In this document: piece by piece, positions 15,127 through 27,198 of the stretch
Position numbering within the stretch: position 1 is the stretch's first letter
Layout: each line of letters begins with the position of its first letter
NCBI RefSeq assembly: GCF_002869965.1
Contig: NZ_PEBS01000032.1
Span: forward strand, 1 to 60,915
Direction of reading: 5' to 3'
Origin: Janthinobacterium sp. ROICE36
GTDB lineage: Bacteria > Pseudomonadota > Gammaproteobacteria > Burkholderiales > Burkholderiaceae_D
Length of the DNA: 60,915 nucleotides
Notes under the pieces: generated by a model
Seen by the model: the letters and a program-made list of their open reading frames with translations, nothing else
What the model was told of the DNA's origin: nothing
Databases searched by the model: none
Program-made: the position numbers and the translations under genes

Positions 15127-15354
15127 TTCAAAATATGCATGGGCCCAATACTATCGCCGATCACGCCTCGTCAGCAAACGCCAGCCTGCATCCTGCGCGG
15201 TAGATGTTACGCTAATCAAAGAAATAAGCATCGCACGCCCACACATAATCCCCAAAGTGCGCATAGCATAGCATGAAGAAAATATTTTCAACGCAATTCA
15301 TTCAGCCGCCAATACTCCGGCCCTGCCACTACGACATAATCGGGTTGACGCAAA

Positions 15355-15383
15355 TGCAAACTGCCCGCTATACAGCGGGCAGT
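15355..15383 (-). terminator. Terminator of the nfeD-stomatin operon
   Basis: ACTGCCCGCT/AGCGGGCAGT (15360-15369 with 15374-15383) is a perfect 10-bp stem with loop ATAC; read leftward it is followed by TTTGCATTTG. It lies 51 bp past the stomatin-like stop. Confidence 0.7.
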
Positions 15384-15433
15384 ATTGACGAGACCTTGTC
15401 ACGGGTTTGCTATTCTCCCAGCCAATCAGGTAA

Positions 15434-16378
15434 TCAGGGCATCGCCACGCTGCCTTTCGGCTTCTGCGTTTTCACCACCTGCATCGCCGTGGCGATCAAA
15501 CTACTCATATCGCCCAGATTGGCCGGCACGATAATCGAGTTATTCGTTTTCGCCAATTGCGCGAACGCGCCCACATACTGCTCGGCCACTTTCAGATTGA
15601 CGGCATCCTCGCCGCCCGGCTCGCGGATAGCGGCGCCCACCTGGCGCAGCGCTTCGGCACTGGCTTGCGCCAACGCAACGATGGCCGTAGCCTGGCCTTC
15701 GGCACGGTTGATCGATGCCTGCTTCTCGCCTTCCGAGCGGGCAATGTTCGCTTCACGCTCACCGCTGGCAATATTGATCTGCTCCTGCTTGCGCCCTTCC
15801 GATGCAGCAATCAGGGCGCGCTTCTCGCGCTCGGCCGTAATCTGCGCCTGCATCGCATGCAAAATTTCCTTCGGCGGCGTCAAATCCTTGATTTCATAAC
15901 GCAATACCTTGACCCCCCAATTCGCCGCCGATTCATCGATGGCATTCACGATGGCCGTATTAATATGGTCGCGTTCCTCAAATGTCTTGTCGAGTTCCAT
16001 TTTACCGATCACCGAACGCAAGGTCGTCTGCGCAAGTTGCGTAATGGCGGCAATATAATTCGACGAGCCATACGAAGCACGCATGGCGTCAGTAATCTGG
16101 AAATACAGAATGCCATCGACCTGCAATTGCGTATTGTCACGCGTAATGCATACCTGCGGCGGCACGTCGAGCGGAATTTCCTTGAGCACGTGCTTGTAAG
16201 CGATGCGATCAACAAAAGGCACGACAATATTCAGGCCAGGACCCAATACTGCATGGAACTTGCCCAGGCGCTCCACCACCCAGGCATGCTGCTGCGGCAC
16301 GACATTGACCGTCTTGAAGACAAATACCAGTGCCAGCAATAACAAGATCAACGACACGCTTCCGATGCTTACTTCCAT
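15434..16378 (-). CDS. SPFH/Band 7 (stomatin-like, QmcA-type) membrane protein
   Basis: An N-terminal membrane segment (SLILLLLALVFVFKTV) is followed by the SPFH domain: VVPQQHAWVVERLGKFHAVL, PGLNIVVPFVDRIAYKHVLK and DGILYFQITDAMRASYG, then a long coiled coil (AEREKRALIAASEGRKQEQI) and a C-terminal tail. Such proteins assemble in membrane microdomains and work with NfeD partners and FtsH-like proteases. The partner nfeD lies immediately upstream, 15 bp away. Confidence 0.88.
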   Translation of the reverse strand: MEVSIGSVSLILLLLALVFVFKTVNVVPQQHAWVVERLGKFHAVLGPGLNIVVPFVDRIAYKHVLKEIPLDVPPQVCITRDNTQLQVDGILYFQITDAMRASYGSSNYIAAITQLAQTTLRSVIGKMELDKTFEERDHINTAIVNAIDESAANWGVKVLRYEIKDLTPPKEILHAMQAQITAEREKRALIAASEGRKQEQINIASGEREANIARSEGEKQASINRAEGQATAIVALAQASAEALRQVGAAIREPGGEDAVNLKVAEQYVGAFAQLAKTNNSIIVPANLGDMSSLIATAMQVVKTQKPKGSVAMP

Positions 16379-16393
16379 AATTTATTCTCCAGG

Positions 16394-16810
16394 TTATCCA
16401 ACAATCAAACGGCTGCCACGCACGGCACGTATGGTGTAATGACCGGCCTGCGCATCGCTGCCGGGAATCAACTCCACATCCCACAAGGCGCCGCGATACA
16501 TCACGCGCGCTGCGCCATCGACCCAATGCGCGACCGCCACGCTTTGACCGATATCGAGGTTCACATTCGGATCCTGCGCCACATCGCGCCGCGCCGCCCT
16601 GCCAAAACGGCTGCGCCGCAATAACAGCGTGGCCGCCACGCCGACAATGGCGGCCGTCACGGCCTGCCAGCTGCCATTGCCGCCCGTCAGCGCCACCAGT
16701 CCTCCGGCACTGATACCGATGGCGATCATCAGCAGATAAAACGTGCCGGTAAACAGTTCCAGGATCAATACCGCGCCAGCTGCCACGAACCAGCCTACCC
16801 ATTCAGCCAT
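16394..16810 (-). CDS. NfeD-family membrane protein
   Basis: 138 residues: two to four membrane segments (EWVGWFVAAGAVLILELFTG, FYLLMIAIGISAGGLVAL, AVTAAIVGVAATLLLRRS) and then a small C-terminal OB-fold domain (VNLDIGQSVAVAHWVDGAAR, VMYRGALWDVELIP). The short NfeD form pairs with SPFH proteins. The ATG at 16810 has GGAGG upstream and is preferred over an in-frame start at 16912, which would run through the terminator hairpin. Confidence 0.85.
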   Translation of the reverse strand: MAEWVGWFVAAGAVLILELFTGTFYLLMIAIGISAGGLVALTGGNGSWQAVTAAIVGVAATLLLRRSRFGRAARRDVAQDPNVNLDIGQSVAVAHWVDGAARVMYRGALWDVELIPGSDAQAGHYTIRAVRGSRLIVG

Positions 16811-16832
16811 GATGCCTCCGTCCTTGTGAACC

Positions 16833-16874
16833 CAAAAATAAAAAACCCCGCAGCCTACATAAGCGACGGGGTTT
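16833..16874 (-). terminator. Rho-independent terminator between dps and nfeD
   Basis: AAACCCCG/CGGGGTTT (16843-16850 with 16867-16874) is a perfect 8-bp stem followed leftward by TTTTTATTTTTGGG. It ends only ~22 bp before the nfeD start, so it can end dps mRNA and may also act as an attenuator in the nfeD leader. Confidence 0.8.
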
Positions 16875-16924
16875 AATGCGCAGTACAGCCTGATATTCTT
16901 CTTGCCAAACACCTATATACAAGC

Positions 16925-16952
16925 AGTCTAACGCAATTCCTGATGGCGTCAA
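16925..16952 (-). promoter_or_regulatory. Possible promoter for nfeD-stomatin operon
   Basis: Read leftward, TTGACG (16952-16947) and TAGACT (16930-16925) are 16 bp apart. A transcript from here would carry the 16833-16874 hairpin in its leader. Matches are moderate; no other good promoter is seen between dps and nfeD. Confidence 0.35.
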
Positions 16953-16987
16953 TAGCCGGAGGCGAATTAGCGCCGCCGGCCCGGCAT

Positions 16988-17485
16988 TTATTCTTCCAGC
17001 AGGCTGCGCAGCATCCACGCCGTCTTTTCATGCAAATCGAGGCGCTGCGTGATCAGGTCGGCCGTCGGCTGATCATTGGCTTTTTCCAGCAGCGGGAACA
17101 ATCGACGCGCCGTGCGCGCAGTCGCTTCCTGTGCCGACACCAGGTGACTGACCATGTCGAGCGCAGGCGGCACGCCGTCGATTTCCTTGATCGAGGCCAG
17201 CTTGACGAATTCCTTGTAGGTGCCCGGCGCCGGATAGCCGAGGGCGCGGATGCGCTCGGCGATCAGGTCCAGCGCGCCCCACTGCTCGGTATATTGCGCC
17301 ATGAACATCAGATGCAGGGTGTTGAACATCGGCCCCTTGACGTTCCAATGAAAATTATGGGTCATCAGGTACAAGGTGTAGCTGTCGGCCAGCAGGCCGG
17401 ACAGGCCTTCCGCGATCTTCGCGCGGTCCGCCTCGGAGATGCCGATGTCGATCTTTGCAACTTTGCTCGGTTTCTTGCTTGCCAT
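16988..17485 (-). CDS. dps: Dps-family ferritin-like protein
   Basis: 165 residues with the Dps ferroxidase signature: LMTHNFHWNVKGPMFNTLHL, MFMAQYTEQWGALDLIAERI and RALGYPAPGTYKEFVKLASI. Dps dodecamers oxidise and store iron and protect DNA during starvation or oxidative stress. A Lys-rich N-terminus (MASKKPSKVAK) suits DNA binding. A terminator follows 113 bp downstream. Confidence 0.9.
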   Translation of the reverse strand: MASKKPSKVAKIDIGISEADRAKIAEGLSGLLADSYTLYLMTHNFHWNVKGPMFNTLHLMFMAQYTEQWGALDLIAERIRALGYPAPGTYKEFVKLASIKEIDGVPPALDMVSHLVSAQEATARTARRLFPLLEKANDQPTADLITQRLDLHEKTAWMLRSLLEE

Positions 17486-17575
17486 GAGAACTCCCGTTTC
17501 AATGTATTGGTAGAATCATTTTAGCTGATCTGGCGCAAGCCCATCGAATACTGCCGTGCGCCGCATGGCAGGCGT

Positions 17576-17612
17576 AAAAAAAACCCGCTGCCAGGTGAGC
17601 GGCAGCGGGTTT
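17576..17612 (-). terminator. Terminator of ppsA
   Basis: AAACCCGCTGCC/GGCAGCGGGTTT (17581-17592 with 17601-17612) forms a perfect 12-bp stem with an 8-base loop; read leftward it is followed by eight T. It lies 15 bp after the ppsA stop. Confidence 0.9.
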
Positions 17613-17627
17613 TCAAAGGGTAGATGC

Positions 17628-20060
<2,433 letters not shown>

Positions 20061-20212
20061 AATGACACCCTTACTGATGATAGAAATCTTTACGCGCGGC
20101 GCACAGACAGTCTTCTTGTTATTCTTGGCGTCGTGCAGCACAATCATACCGTTGCAGCCATTTTACCTTGTGCGGCGCAAATTGACGACGCACAATCTTG
20201 ATCCGAAAACCC

Positions 20213-21061
20213 ATGACACAAGATCCACGCCCCCCTCTGCCCTCCGCGGCCCGCACCGTCTTCTTCGTTTCCGACGGCACCGGCATCACCGCCGAGACCT
20301 TCGGCCACTCGGTGCTGACGCAGTTCGATCTGCGTTTCCGCCAGATCCGCCTGCCCTTCATCGATACCATGGACAAGGCCTACGAGGCGGCGCGCAAGAT
20401 CAACGAAGCCTTCGCCGCCGATGGCCAGCGCCCGATCATTTTCTCCACCTTGGTGAAGAACGACCTGTCGGCCGTGATCCGCAAGTCCAGCGGCATGCAC
20501 ATGGACCTGATCCAGACCTTTGTCGCGCCGCTGGAGCAGGAACTGGGCGTGATGTCGACCCACACCATCGGGCGCTCGCACAACATCGTCGACAGCGAGG
20601 AGTACAAGAACCGCATCGAGGCGATCAACTATTCGCTGGCGCACGACGACGGCCAGTCGCACAAGAACCTGTCCTCGGCCGATGTCATTCTGGTAGGTGT
20701 CTCGCGCTCTGGCAAGACCCCGACCAGCCTGTATCTGGCCATGCAATACGGTATCAAGGCGGCCAATTATCCGCTGATTCCCGACGATTTCGAGCGCGAC
20801 AAGCTACCTTCCGCCCTACTGGAATTTAAGAATAAAATTTTCGGATTAAGCATTACGCCCGAACGTTTGTCGGAAATACGCAACGAAAGACGCGCAGGAA
20901 GCAAGTATGCGGCCATAGAGAATTGCCGTTACGAGGTCAACGAGGCGGAAAAAATGATGAAACGCGAAGGTATCCGCTGGCTGTCCTCGACCACCAAGTC
21001 GATCGAGGAAATCTCGACGACGATCCTGCAGGAAATCAAGCCGAACCGCCGCGAGTATTGA
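20213..21061 (+). CDS. ppsR: PEP synthase regulatory protein (kinase/pyrophosphorylase)
   Basis: Members of this family (DUF299) reversibly inactivate PEP synthase by ADP-dependent phosphorylation and Pi-dependent removal. The protein has [20 protein letters not shown], the P-loop [20 protein letters not shown] and [19 protein letters not shown], with ERRAGSKYA near the C-terminus. It is adjacent and divergent to its target ppsA. The ATG at 20213 is used; a TTG at 20198 is also in frame. Confidence 0.93.
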   Translation: MTQDPRPPLPSAARTVFFVSDGTGITAETFGHSVLTQFDLRFRQIRLPFIDTMDKAYEAARKINEAFAADGQRPIIFSTLVKNDLSAVIRKSSGMHMDLIQTFVAPLEQELGVMSTHTIGRSHNIVDSEEYKNRIEAINYSLAHDDGQSHKNLSSADVILVGVSRSGKTPTSLYLAMQYGIKAANYPLIPDDFERDKLPSALLEFKNKIFGLSITPERLSEIRNERRAGSKYAAIENCRYEVNEAEKMMKREGIRWLSSTTKSIEEISTTILQEIKPNRREY

Positions 21062-21469
21062 CACAGGAAGGTCCGCCGCGTAGCGCAGGCATCATGTCGA
21101 AAGCAAGGTGTCTGCAATAAAACGTAAGGTGGCACAAGCTATCGCCTGTTGCAGTGGCACTGCCGCTGGCCGAGGTCTTGCCAGTGGCTTGCTCTTAAAA
21201 TATCTTTCGCACTTTCCACGACCCTACTCTCTGCTGCAGTCATCCCCGACTGGCCAGCGATCAAAAACTCCCTTCGATGTCCCTGACCAAACTGCGGTGA
21301 TCCGGCGTGGCCGGTCGCAGGCCAGGTCGCAGCGGACTGAAAACTCCATCTTTACACTTTCTTATTTATCAAAAATGCATTATTATTTTATTTCCTAAAA
21401 GCAAATAAGAGTTCTCCACCGCGCGGACTTATTTTTGCTCGATCGCGTTACCACCTAGGCCATCATAGT
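21062..21469. other. 408-bp intergenic region, no gene seen
   Basis: Between ppsR and the lipoprotein genes I see no convincing coding frame and no clear terminator. The last ~130 bp are A+T-rich (from about 21345) and probably contain the promoter of the lipoprotein pair; TTTACA at 21349 is a possible -35. Confidence 0.5.
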
Positions 21470-21925
21470 ATGTTTACACGTAATGCCCTTTCCGTTTTTG
21501 CTTCAAGCTGCACTATGCTGGCGGCCCTGTCACTGACCGGCTGCGCTGTCAATAAAGCCACCAGCTCGCTCAGTCCGGGAACCGATCTGAATAGCATCAA
21601 AAGCGTCTACGTGGTGAAGTTGCCGCAAGACGGGCGCCATATCGACAAGATCATCAAGGCTCATCTGGAAAAGCGCGGCTATGTCGTGACCAACGGTCCT
21701 GTATTGGCGGGACCGTACAACGCCGATGTCGCCGTCACGTACGCCGACAAGTGGGTGTGGGATATCACCATGTACATGGTGGAACTGAGCGTCAACTTGC
21801 GCGACCCGAAAACCGGCTTCCCGCTTGCCACTGGCAATTCCTTCCATACCTCGATGTCGCGCAAGTCGCCCGACGAAATGGTCGATGAAGTGCTGAACAA
21901 TATTTTTTCCGCCACGCCGCAGTAA
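21470..21925 (+). CDS. Small outer-membrane-type lipoprotein, 151 aa
   Basis: The lipobox is clear: SCTMLAALSLTGCAVNKATS, with Cys25 as lipid site. The mature part has YVVKLPQDGRHIDKIIKAHL, EKRGYVVTNGPV and VTYADKWVWDITMYMVELSV, which looks like a DUF4136-type fold of short strands. Function unknown. A second lipoprotein gene follows 61 bp later on the same strand. Confidence 0.75.
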   Translation: MFTRNALSVFASSCTMLAALSLTGCAVNKATSSLSPGTDLNSIKSVYVVKLPQDGRHIDKIIKAHLEKRGYVVTNGPVLAGPYNADVAVTYADKWVWDITMYMVELSVNLRDPKTGFPLATGNSFHTSMSRKSPDEMVDEVLNNIFSATPQ

Positions 21926-21986
21926 ATCCTGCGGTTTGCTGCCTGTGGCAAACCGTGCCGTGTTCACTCATCCACGACCCTATATC

Positions 21987-22538
21987 ATGAAAAAAATTCT
22001 GCCATTCCCTGCAGCGCGCCTGCTCGCCATCCCTGTCGTTGCCACTCTGCTGGCGCTGGGCGGTTGCGCATCACCCGTCACCTATCAGGCAATGGTGCCG
22101 GTGACGCTGAAAGTAAGCCAGCAACATCCACAATCGGTGTCAGTGGCGGCGCTCGGCGGCAGCGGCACCGTCAGCATGGGTAAATCGCAGATCGACAACG
22201 CGGAACTGGCGAAAGCGGTCACCGAAGCGATCAACCAGACCAAGACCTTTTCGCGCGTGGTGCCCGGCAAGGGCGGCGACTACCTGCTGACCGTCAACAT
22301 CGTCAACGTCGTCCAGCCCAATTTCGGCTTTTCCTTTACTGTGGGCCTGGAAATGGGCTGGACACTGATACGCGCCAGCGACGGCAGCAAGGTATGGCAG
22401 GAAGCCATCAAGTCGGAACACACGGCCGGCGCCACCGACGCCTTCGCAGGAACCACACGCCTGCGCCTGGCGACGGAAGGTGCGGCACGTAACAATGTCG
22501 AACAGGGCCTGCGCAAAATCGCTGAGCTGAAACTGTAA
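21987..22538 (+). CDS. Lipoprotein, 183 aa
   Basis: Starting at ATG 21987, a signal peptide LLAIPVVATLLALGGCASPV gives a lipobox LGGC. The mature part shows alternating strands (VTYQAMVPVTLKVSQQHPQS, GDYLLTVNIVNVVQPNFGFS, GLEMGWTLIRASDGSKVWQE). This resembles envelope lipoproteins that are paired with the preceding gene in Oxalobacteraceae; role unknown. Confidence 0.75.
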   Translation: MKKILPFPAARLLAIPVVATLLALGGCASPVTYQAMVPVTLKVSQQHPQSVSVAALGGSGTVSMGKSQIDNAELAKAVTEAINQTKTFSRVVPGKGGDYLLTVNIVNVVQPNFGFSFTVGLEMGWTLIRASDGSKVWQEAIKSEHTAGATDAFAGTTRLRLATEGAARNNVEQGLRKIAELKL

Positions 22539-22574
22539 GTCACCGCGCAGCCGGCTTTCCTGGCGGACCTGCCG

Positions 22575-23771
22575 CTATGCCTCGCTGCCCAGCACCTCCA
22601 GCGCCGCCACCAGCCGGTCCAGTTCAGCGGTGGTGGTGGTGACGGCCACCGTGGCGCGCACGACGTCCATGTCGCCGATATTGCGCTGCACGGTAAAGAC
22701 GCCAAAGCGCTGCAGCAAGGCCTGTTGCAGCGCGCGTGCGTCCATGTCATCGACGGCAAATGCCACCAGCGCCGTGCCGCGAAGCGCATCGAGCGGCGAC
22801 AGCAGGCGTACGCCAGGCAGTTGCGCTGCGCGGCTGACCCAGTAATCCCTCAGCCAGGCCAGGCGTGCCGTCTTGGCTGGCGTGCCGCCCAGGCGTTCAT
22901 GAAAATCGAGCGCGGCGGGCGCGGCCAGGATGGCGCCGATCGGCGGCATGCCCATGTGCAGACGACAGCGGATATCGTCCAATGGATAATCGTCGTCGCC
23001 GAAATGCGGCTCGATCTTGTGCAGTTGCGCGGCGCGGATATACACAAAGCCCAGCCCCGGCGGAGCACCCAGCCATTTATGTAAATTAAAACCGGCAAAA
23101 TCGACATCCATCGTCCGCACATCGAGCGCCACCTGCCCCAGCGCATGCGCACTATCGAGCACGACATCGATGCCGTGTTCGCGCGCCAGCGCAATCAAGG
23201 CGCGCAGCGGCAACTGCTGACCATTCGCCGGCGTCACCTGCGACAGCAGCAGCAATTTCGGCCTGACGGCCTGGCGCATGGCTTGCGCGTATCGGGCGAT
23301 GATTTCGTCATCGCTGATGGGCAAGCGCAGTGTGACTAGCGTGCTGGTGACGCCACGGCGCTGCGCCAGCCAGCGCATGGCCGTGCGCGTGGCCGGATAA
23401 TCGAGATTACTCCACAACACGGTATCGCCGGGCGCCAGGCCATGGTATTGCGTGATCAGCACCTGCATGGACTCGGTGCCGCTGCGCGTCAGCAGGATTT
23501 CGTGCGGCTCGGCGTGGATCAGGGCGGCCAGGCGCCGGCGCAGAATATCCACATGCGTGCGCGTAAACTCGCCGCGCACGAAGGGACTCAGCTGTTCATT
23601 CGTGTAGCGCACGGCCTGCTCGAAGGAGGCTTGCACGGGCGCCGCCATGGCGCCGAAATAGCCATGTTCGAGATTGACGATGGCGTCCGGCGGCGCGGGA
23701 TACAACGCGGCGACCTGGCGCCACCATGCCTCGTCACGTGCGGCACCGTCAGCAAGCACAGGGAAAGACAT
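22575..23771 (-). CDS. Class V aminotransferase, isopenicillin-N-epimerase-like
   Basis: A 398-residue PLP enzyme. Visible: NLEHGYFGAMAAPVQASFEQ, ILLTRSGTESMQVLITQYHG, DVVLDSAHALGQVALDVRTM with the PLP Asp, and the Schiff-base Lys in FAGFNLHKWLGAPPGLGFVY. The family includes cysteine desulfurase-like enzymes and epimerases; the substrate here cannot be told. It is the last gene of the leftward cluster, 12 bp after the RNA methyltransferase gene, probably by translational coupling rather than shared function. Confidence 0.85.
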   Translation of the reverse strand: MSFPVLADGAARDEAWWRQVAALYPAPPDAIVNLEHGYFGAMAAPVQASFEQAVRYTNEQLSPFVRGEFTRTHVDILRRRLAALIHAEPHEILLTRSGTESMQVLITQYHGLAPGDTVLWSNLDYPATRTAMRWLAQRRGVTSTLVTLRLPISDDEIIARYAQAMRQAVRPKLLLLSQVTPANGQQLPLRALIALAREHGIDVVLDSAHALGQVALDVRTMDVDFAGFNLHKWLGAPPGLGFVYIRAAQLHKIEPHFGDDDYPLDDIRCRLHMGMPPIGAILAAPAALDFHERLGGTPAKTARLAWLRDYWVSRAAQLPGVRLLSPLDALRGTALVAFAVDDMDARALQQALLQRFGVFTVQRNIGDMDVVRATVAVTTTTAELDRLVAALEVLGSEA

Positions 23772-23782
23772 GGCGACCCTGT

Positions 23783-24568
23783 TCAGGCCTGCCCCTGGCG
23801 CAGCTGTTCAAAGAAGCACACGGCAGCGCAGGCGGCCACGTTCAGCGATTCGATCTGGCCCAGGTGGGGAATGACCACCTGGTGCGTCGCCATCGACAGC
23901 AGGTCGTCGGCCACGCCCTGCCCTTCATGGCCGAACAGCCAGGCGACGGGCTGGCGCAGGTCGACGTCGTACAATCGCTGGGTGGCGTAGCCGCTGGTAG
24001 CGAGCGTCGCCACCTTCGCGTCGGCGACCAGTGCCGCCAGGTCGACGTTTTCAAAAATGTCGAGCACGAAGTGCGCGCCCATCGCCGCGCGCAGCACCTT
24101 CGGCGACCAGCAGAAAGCGGTGCCGGCGCTGCAGTACACCTGCGTGATGCCGGCGGCGGCCGCGCTGCGCAGGATGGAACCCACGTTGCCCGGGTCTTGC
24201 AAGTTATCGAGCAACACGGCCGACACGCTCAGGGGGGTTGTTACGGCCCGTTCCGGCGTCTCGATGAGGAACATCACGCCCACGCCATGCTCGACCTGGC
24301 TCACCGCGTTGTACAGCGCATCGGGCAAGCCCAGTACGTGCGCGCGCTGGCTTTCCAGCTGGCCGACGATGTCGGCCACTTCGCCGTTCTGCAAGGCGCT
24401 TTCGCTGACGATGCACTGCTCCGGCATGCCACGCAGCTGCAGGTACGACACGCACAGGTGCACGCCGTCGAGCAAGGTGCGACCCGACTTGCGGCGCGCC
24501 TGCGAACTGCCCGCCAGTTTCAGCAGCTCCTTGTATTGCGCGTTGTCGCGCGAGGTAATCGTCTTCAT
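23783..24568 (-). CDS. TrmH/SpoU-family RNA 2'-O-methyltransferase
   Basis: 261 residues: an N-terminal substrate-binding part ([20 protein letters not shown]) and the SPOUT knot with motif 1 [20 protein letters not shown], motif 2 [10 protein letters not shown] and motif 3 [20 protein letters not shown]. The target is a tRNA or 23S rRNA ribose; which cannot be decided. It overlaps rnhB by 4 bp. Confidence 0.9.
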   Translation of the reverse strand: MKTITSRDNAQYKELLKLAGSSQARRKSGRTLLDGVHLCVSYLQLRGMPEQCIVSESALQNGEVADIVGQLESQRAHVLGLPDALYNAVSQVEHGVGVMFLIETPERAVTTPLSVSAVLLDNLQDPGNVGSILRSAAAAGITQVYCSAGTAFCWSPKVLRAAMGAHFVLDIFENVDLAALVADAKVATLATSGYATQRLYDVDLRQPVAWLFGHEGQGVADDLLSMATHQVVIPHLGQIESLNVAACAAVCFFEQLRQGQA

Positions 24569-25203
24569 GCCACTACCTCTTGTCCGCCAAACAGGGCGAT
24601 CACGTTGCGCACGGGCGCGAACGAGCGGCGGTGCACGGGCGAGGCGCCGTGCAGATGCAAGCGCTCCAGGTGCAGCTTGGTGCCATAGCCCTTGTGCTGG
24701 TCGAAGCAGTACTCGGGATAGGCCGCATGCAGGTGCACCAGGGCCGCGTCGCGCGCCGTCTTGGCCAGAATCGAGGCGGCGGAAATGGAATCGACCTTGT
24801 CGTCGCCACCGATGATGGCCATGCCGCGTATCGGCATCACAGGGCAGCGGTTGCCGTCGATCAGGGCCAGGGTCGGCACGGTACTCAACGCCTCGACGGC
24901 GCGGCGCATGGCCAGCATCGACGCCTGCAAAATGTTCAGGCGGTCGATCTCTTCTTCCGACGCTTCGGCGATGGCCCAGGCCAGGGCCGTGGCCTTGATC
25001 TGCGGCGCCAGCAGGTCGCGCTTGGCCTCGGTGAGTTTTTTCGAGTCGCGCAAGCCGTCAATCGGCTGCTGCGGGTCGAGGATCACAGCCGCGGCGAACA
25101 CGGGGCCGGCCAGCGGACCGCGCCCTGCCTCGTCGACGCCACAGATGATTTCATCGAGCGAGAATGGCAAGTCGTCAAACAGGCCGGGATAGATATTTTT
25201 CAC
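24565..25203 (-). CDS. rnhB: Ribonuclease HII
   Basis: RNase HII cuts RNA in RNA-DNA hybrids and single ribonucleotides in DNA. The 212-residue protein has the catalytic start [20 protein letters not shown] with the DEAGRG motif, [15 protein letters not shown], and the later Asp in [10 protein letters not shown] with [15 protein letters not shown]. Order lpxB-rnhB-methyltransferase is standard. Confidence 0.95.
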   Translation of the reverse strand: MKNIYPGLFDDLPFSLDEIICGVDEAGRGPLAGPVFAAAVILDPQQPIDGLRDSKKLTEAKRDLLAPQIKATALAWAIAEASEEEIDRLNILQASMLAMRRAVEALSTVPTLALIDGNRCPVMPIRGMAIIGGDDKVDSISAASILAKTARDAALVHLHAAYPEYCFDQHKGYGTKLHLERLHLHGASPVHRRSFAPVRNVIALFGGQEVVA

Positions 25204-25247
25204 GTTGAATCTTTGGTTGGTAATGCAGTTGAAGCGATGACCGGGAC

Positions 25248-26438
25248 TTACTTGCGGTTGGCGGCGATGACTTGCATGACCGCGTTGGCGCTTTCGCGCG
25301 CGCTGTCGCGCAGCAGGCTGTGGTGCATGTCCGTGAAGCGCTGCACCAGGCGCAGGCGTCCGGGCACGTCACTCAGTTGCTGCCACATGGCGTCGGCCAG
25401 CGCCTGCGGGTTGGCCGCGTTTTGCAGCAACTCGCGCACCAGGTAGTCGCGCGCCAGGATATTGGGCAAACCAATCCACGGCTGGTAGCCCATGTGGCGC
25501 ATGATTTCCCACGACGCGCGCATCATCTTGTAGGCGATGACCATGGGTTTCTTGTACAACGCCACTTCCAGCGACGCCGTGCCGGACGCCACCAGCACCG
25601 CATCGGCGGCGCAGATGGCCGTGTGCGAGCCGCCATCGGTCAGCAATATCTCGACGTCCTGCAAACCCGCTTCCGCAATCAGCTGCAGGAAATACTGGCG
25701 CTGCTTCTCGCCGGCCATGGGCGCGACGAAACGCAGCGAACGGTCGCGCGCCAGCAGGAGCTTGCAGGCAGCCACAAAGGCCACCGCATTGTATTTGAGT
25801 TCACCCATGCGACTGCCCGGCATCAAGGTCACGACGTTGGCGTCCTCGGGCAAGCCCAGATTGCTGCGCGCGGCCGCTTCGTCCGGCTGCAGGGGAATCA
25901 TTTCGGCCAGCGGATGGCCGACATAGGTGACGGGCACGCCCGCCTTGCGGTAGATCTCTTCCTCGAACGGGAAGATCACCAGCATGTGCGAGACAGCCTT
26001 GATGATTTTCTTGATGCGTCCACCGCGCCAGGCCCAGATCTGCGGGCCGATGTAATGCACGGTGGGAATGCCCCCCTCCTTCAGCTGCTGCTCCAGTCCC
26101 AGGTTGAAGCCGGGATAGTCGGCGCCGATGAAGACGGCGGGCCGCTCCGCCAGCAGCTGGTCGCGCAGCGCGTTCTGGATGCCCTTGATTTCGCGGTAGC
26201 GGGGAATGATCTCGAACAGGCCGCGTACCGTCAGCTTGTCGAGCGGCCAGTCGGAGACGAAACCCTTTTTGGCCATGTGCTCGCCACCGATGCCGTGGAA
26301 GCGCGCGCCGGGTAGCTGCGGCACCAGGCCGGACAGCAGCCGGCTAGCCAGCAGGTCGCCCGACACCTCGCCGGCGACGATGGCGACCGACAGGCCGCTG
26401 GTCTGGTCAGCGGACGATGCCACGCAATGCCGCGCCAA
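25248..26438 (-). CDS. lpxB: Lipid-A-disaccharide synthase
   Basis: LpxB joins UDP-diacylglucosamine and lipid X to form the lipid A disaccharide at the inner membrane. Motifs: [48 protein letters not shown] and [20 protein letters not shown], then [20 protein letters not shown]. The frame opens at TTG 26438, overlapping lpxA by 32 bp; a GTG at 26423 would give an N-terminus closer to the usual family length. Confidence 0.95.
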   Translation of the reverse strand: MARHCVASSADQTSGLSVAIVAGEVSGDLLASRLLSGLVPQLPGARFHGIGGEHMAKKGFVSDWPLDKLTVRGLFEIIPRYREIKGIQNALRDQLLAERPAVFIGADYPGFNLGLEQQLKEGGIPTVHYIGPQIWAWRGGRIKKIIKAVSHMLVIFPFEEEIYRKAGVPVTYVGHPLAEMIPLQPDEAAARSNLGLPEDANVVTLMPGSRMGELKYNAVAFVAACKLLLARDRSLRFVAPMAGEKQRQYFLQLIAEAGLQDVEILLTDGGSHTAICAADAVLVASGTASLEVALYKKPMVIAYKMMRASWEIMRHMGYQPWIGLPNILARDYLVRELLQNAANPQALADAMWQQLSDVPGRLRLVQRFTDMHHSLLRDSARESANAVMQVIAANRK

Positions 26439-27198
26439 GGAATTCGCGCATGGCGCGAATGTGCTGCGCCACCTCGGGCGACGATGCCGCTTCTTCTTCG
26501 AACAGGGCTGCCTTGGATTCTTCCAGGGTCAGTCCCGAGCGGTAGATGAGTTTATACGCGGTGCGGATGCCGTTGATCTGCTCGCGCGTAAAGCCGCGGC
26601 GTTTCAGGCCTTCGATATTGACGCCATGCGCCTGCGCCGGATTGCCATTCAGCAGGACGAAAGGCGGCACGTCCTGCGTCAGGCTGGTGCTCATGCCGAC
26701 AAAGGCGTGCGCGCCGATCTTGCAGAACTGGTGCACATTGGCGAAGCCGCTCATGATGACCCAGTCGCCGATCTCCACGTGGCCCGCCAACTGGGCGTTG
26801 TTCGAGAAAATCGTGTTGTTGCCCACCTGGCAGTCGTGCGCCAGGTGCACATACGCCGAGATCCAGTTGTCATTGCCCAGACGCGTCACGCCACCACCCT
26901 GCACGGTGCCCGTGTTGAAGGTGCAGAATTCGCGGATGGTGTTGCGATCGCCGATTTCCAGGCGCGTCGCCTCGCCCGCCCATTTTTTATCCTGCGGCTG
27001 CGCGCCGATGGAAGAAAACTGAAACAGGTGGTTGTCGCTGCCGATCGTCGTGTGGCCATCGATGACCACGTGCGGGCCGACCCTGGTGCCAGCGCCGATG
27101 CGCACGTGCGGACCGATGATGGTGTACGGACCCACCTCGACCGAGCTGTCGAGCTCAGCCTTCGGGTCGATCACTGCCGTATAGTGGATGTCCGCCAT
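26407..27198 (-). CDS. lpxA: UDP-GlcNAc acyltransferase
   Basis: First step of lipid A synthesis. The 263-residue left-handed beta-helix has hexapeptide repeats (VGPYTIIGPHVRIGAGT, VEIGDWVIMSGFANVHQFCK) with the catalytic His in VHLAHDCQVGNN, and a helical C-terminus (LKRRGFTREQINGIRTAYKL). The ATG at 27198 overlaps the fabZ stop by one base (TGATG). Confidence 0.96.
   Translation of the reverse strand: MADIHYTAVIDPKAELDSSVEVGPYTIIGPHVRIGAGTRVGPHVVIDGHTTIGSDNHLFQFSSIGAQPQDKKWAGEATRLEIGDRNTIREFCTFNTGTVQGGGVTRLGNDNWISAYVHLAHDCQVGNNTIFSNNAQLAGHVEIGDWVIMSGFANVHQFCKIGAHAFVGMSTSLTQDVPPFVLLNGNPAQAHGVNIEGLKRRGFTREQINGIRTAYKLIYRSGLTLEESKAALFEEEAASSPEVAQHIRAMREFLGAALRGIVR

Larger units (their letters stand above)
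14829..15354. other. A+T-rich intergenic region with two perfect palindromes
   Basis: The gap between the H-NS-like gene and the stomatin-gene terminator is far richer in A+T than its surroundings. It contains two perfect dyads listed separately (14997-15027 and 15098-15126). The 5' part must hold the leftward promoter of the H-NS-like gene. I see no credible ORF; frames crossing it use atypical codons. Confidence 0.6.

Noticed and set aside
15273..15899. A 208-codon rightward frame over the stomatin-like gene
   Set aside because: It is antisense to a clear SPFH gene and its residues are Arg/Ser/Cys-rich, the usual shadow pattern.
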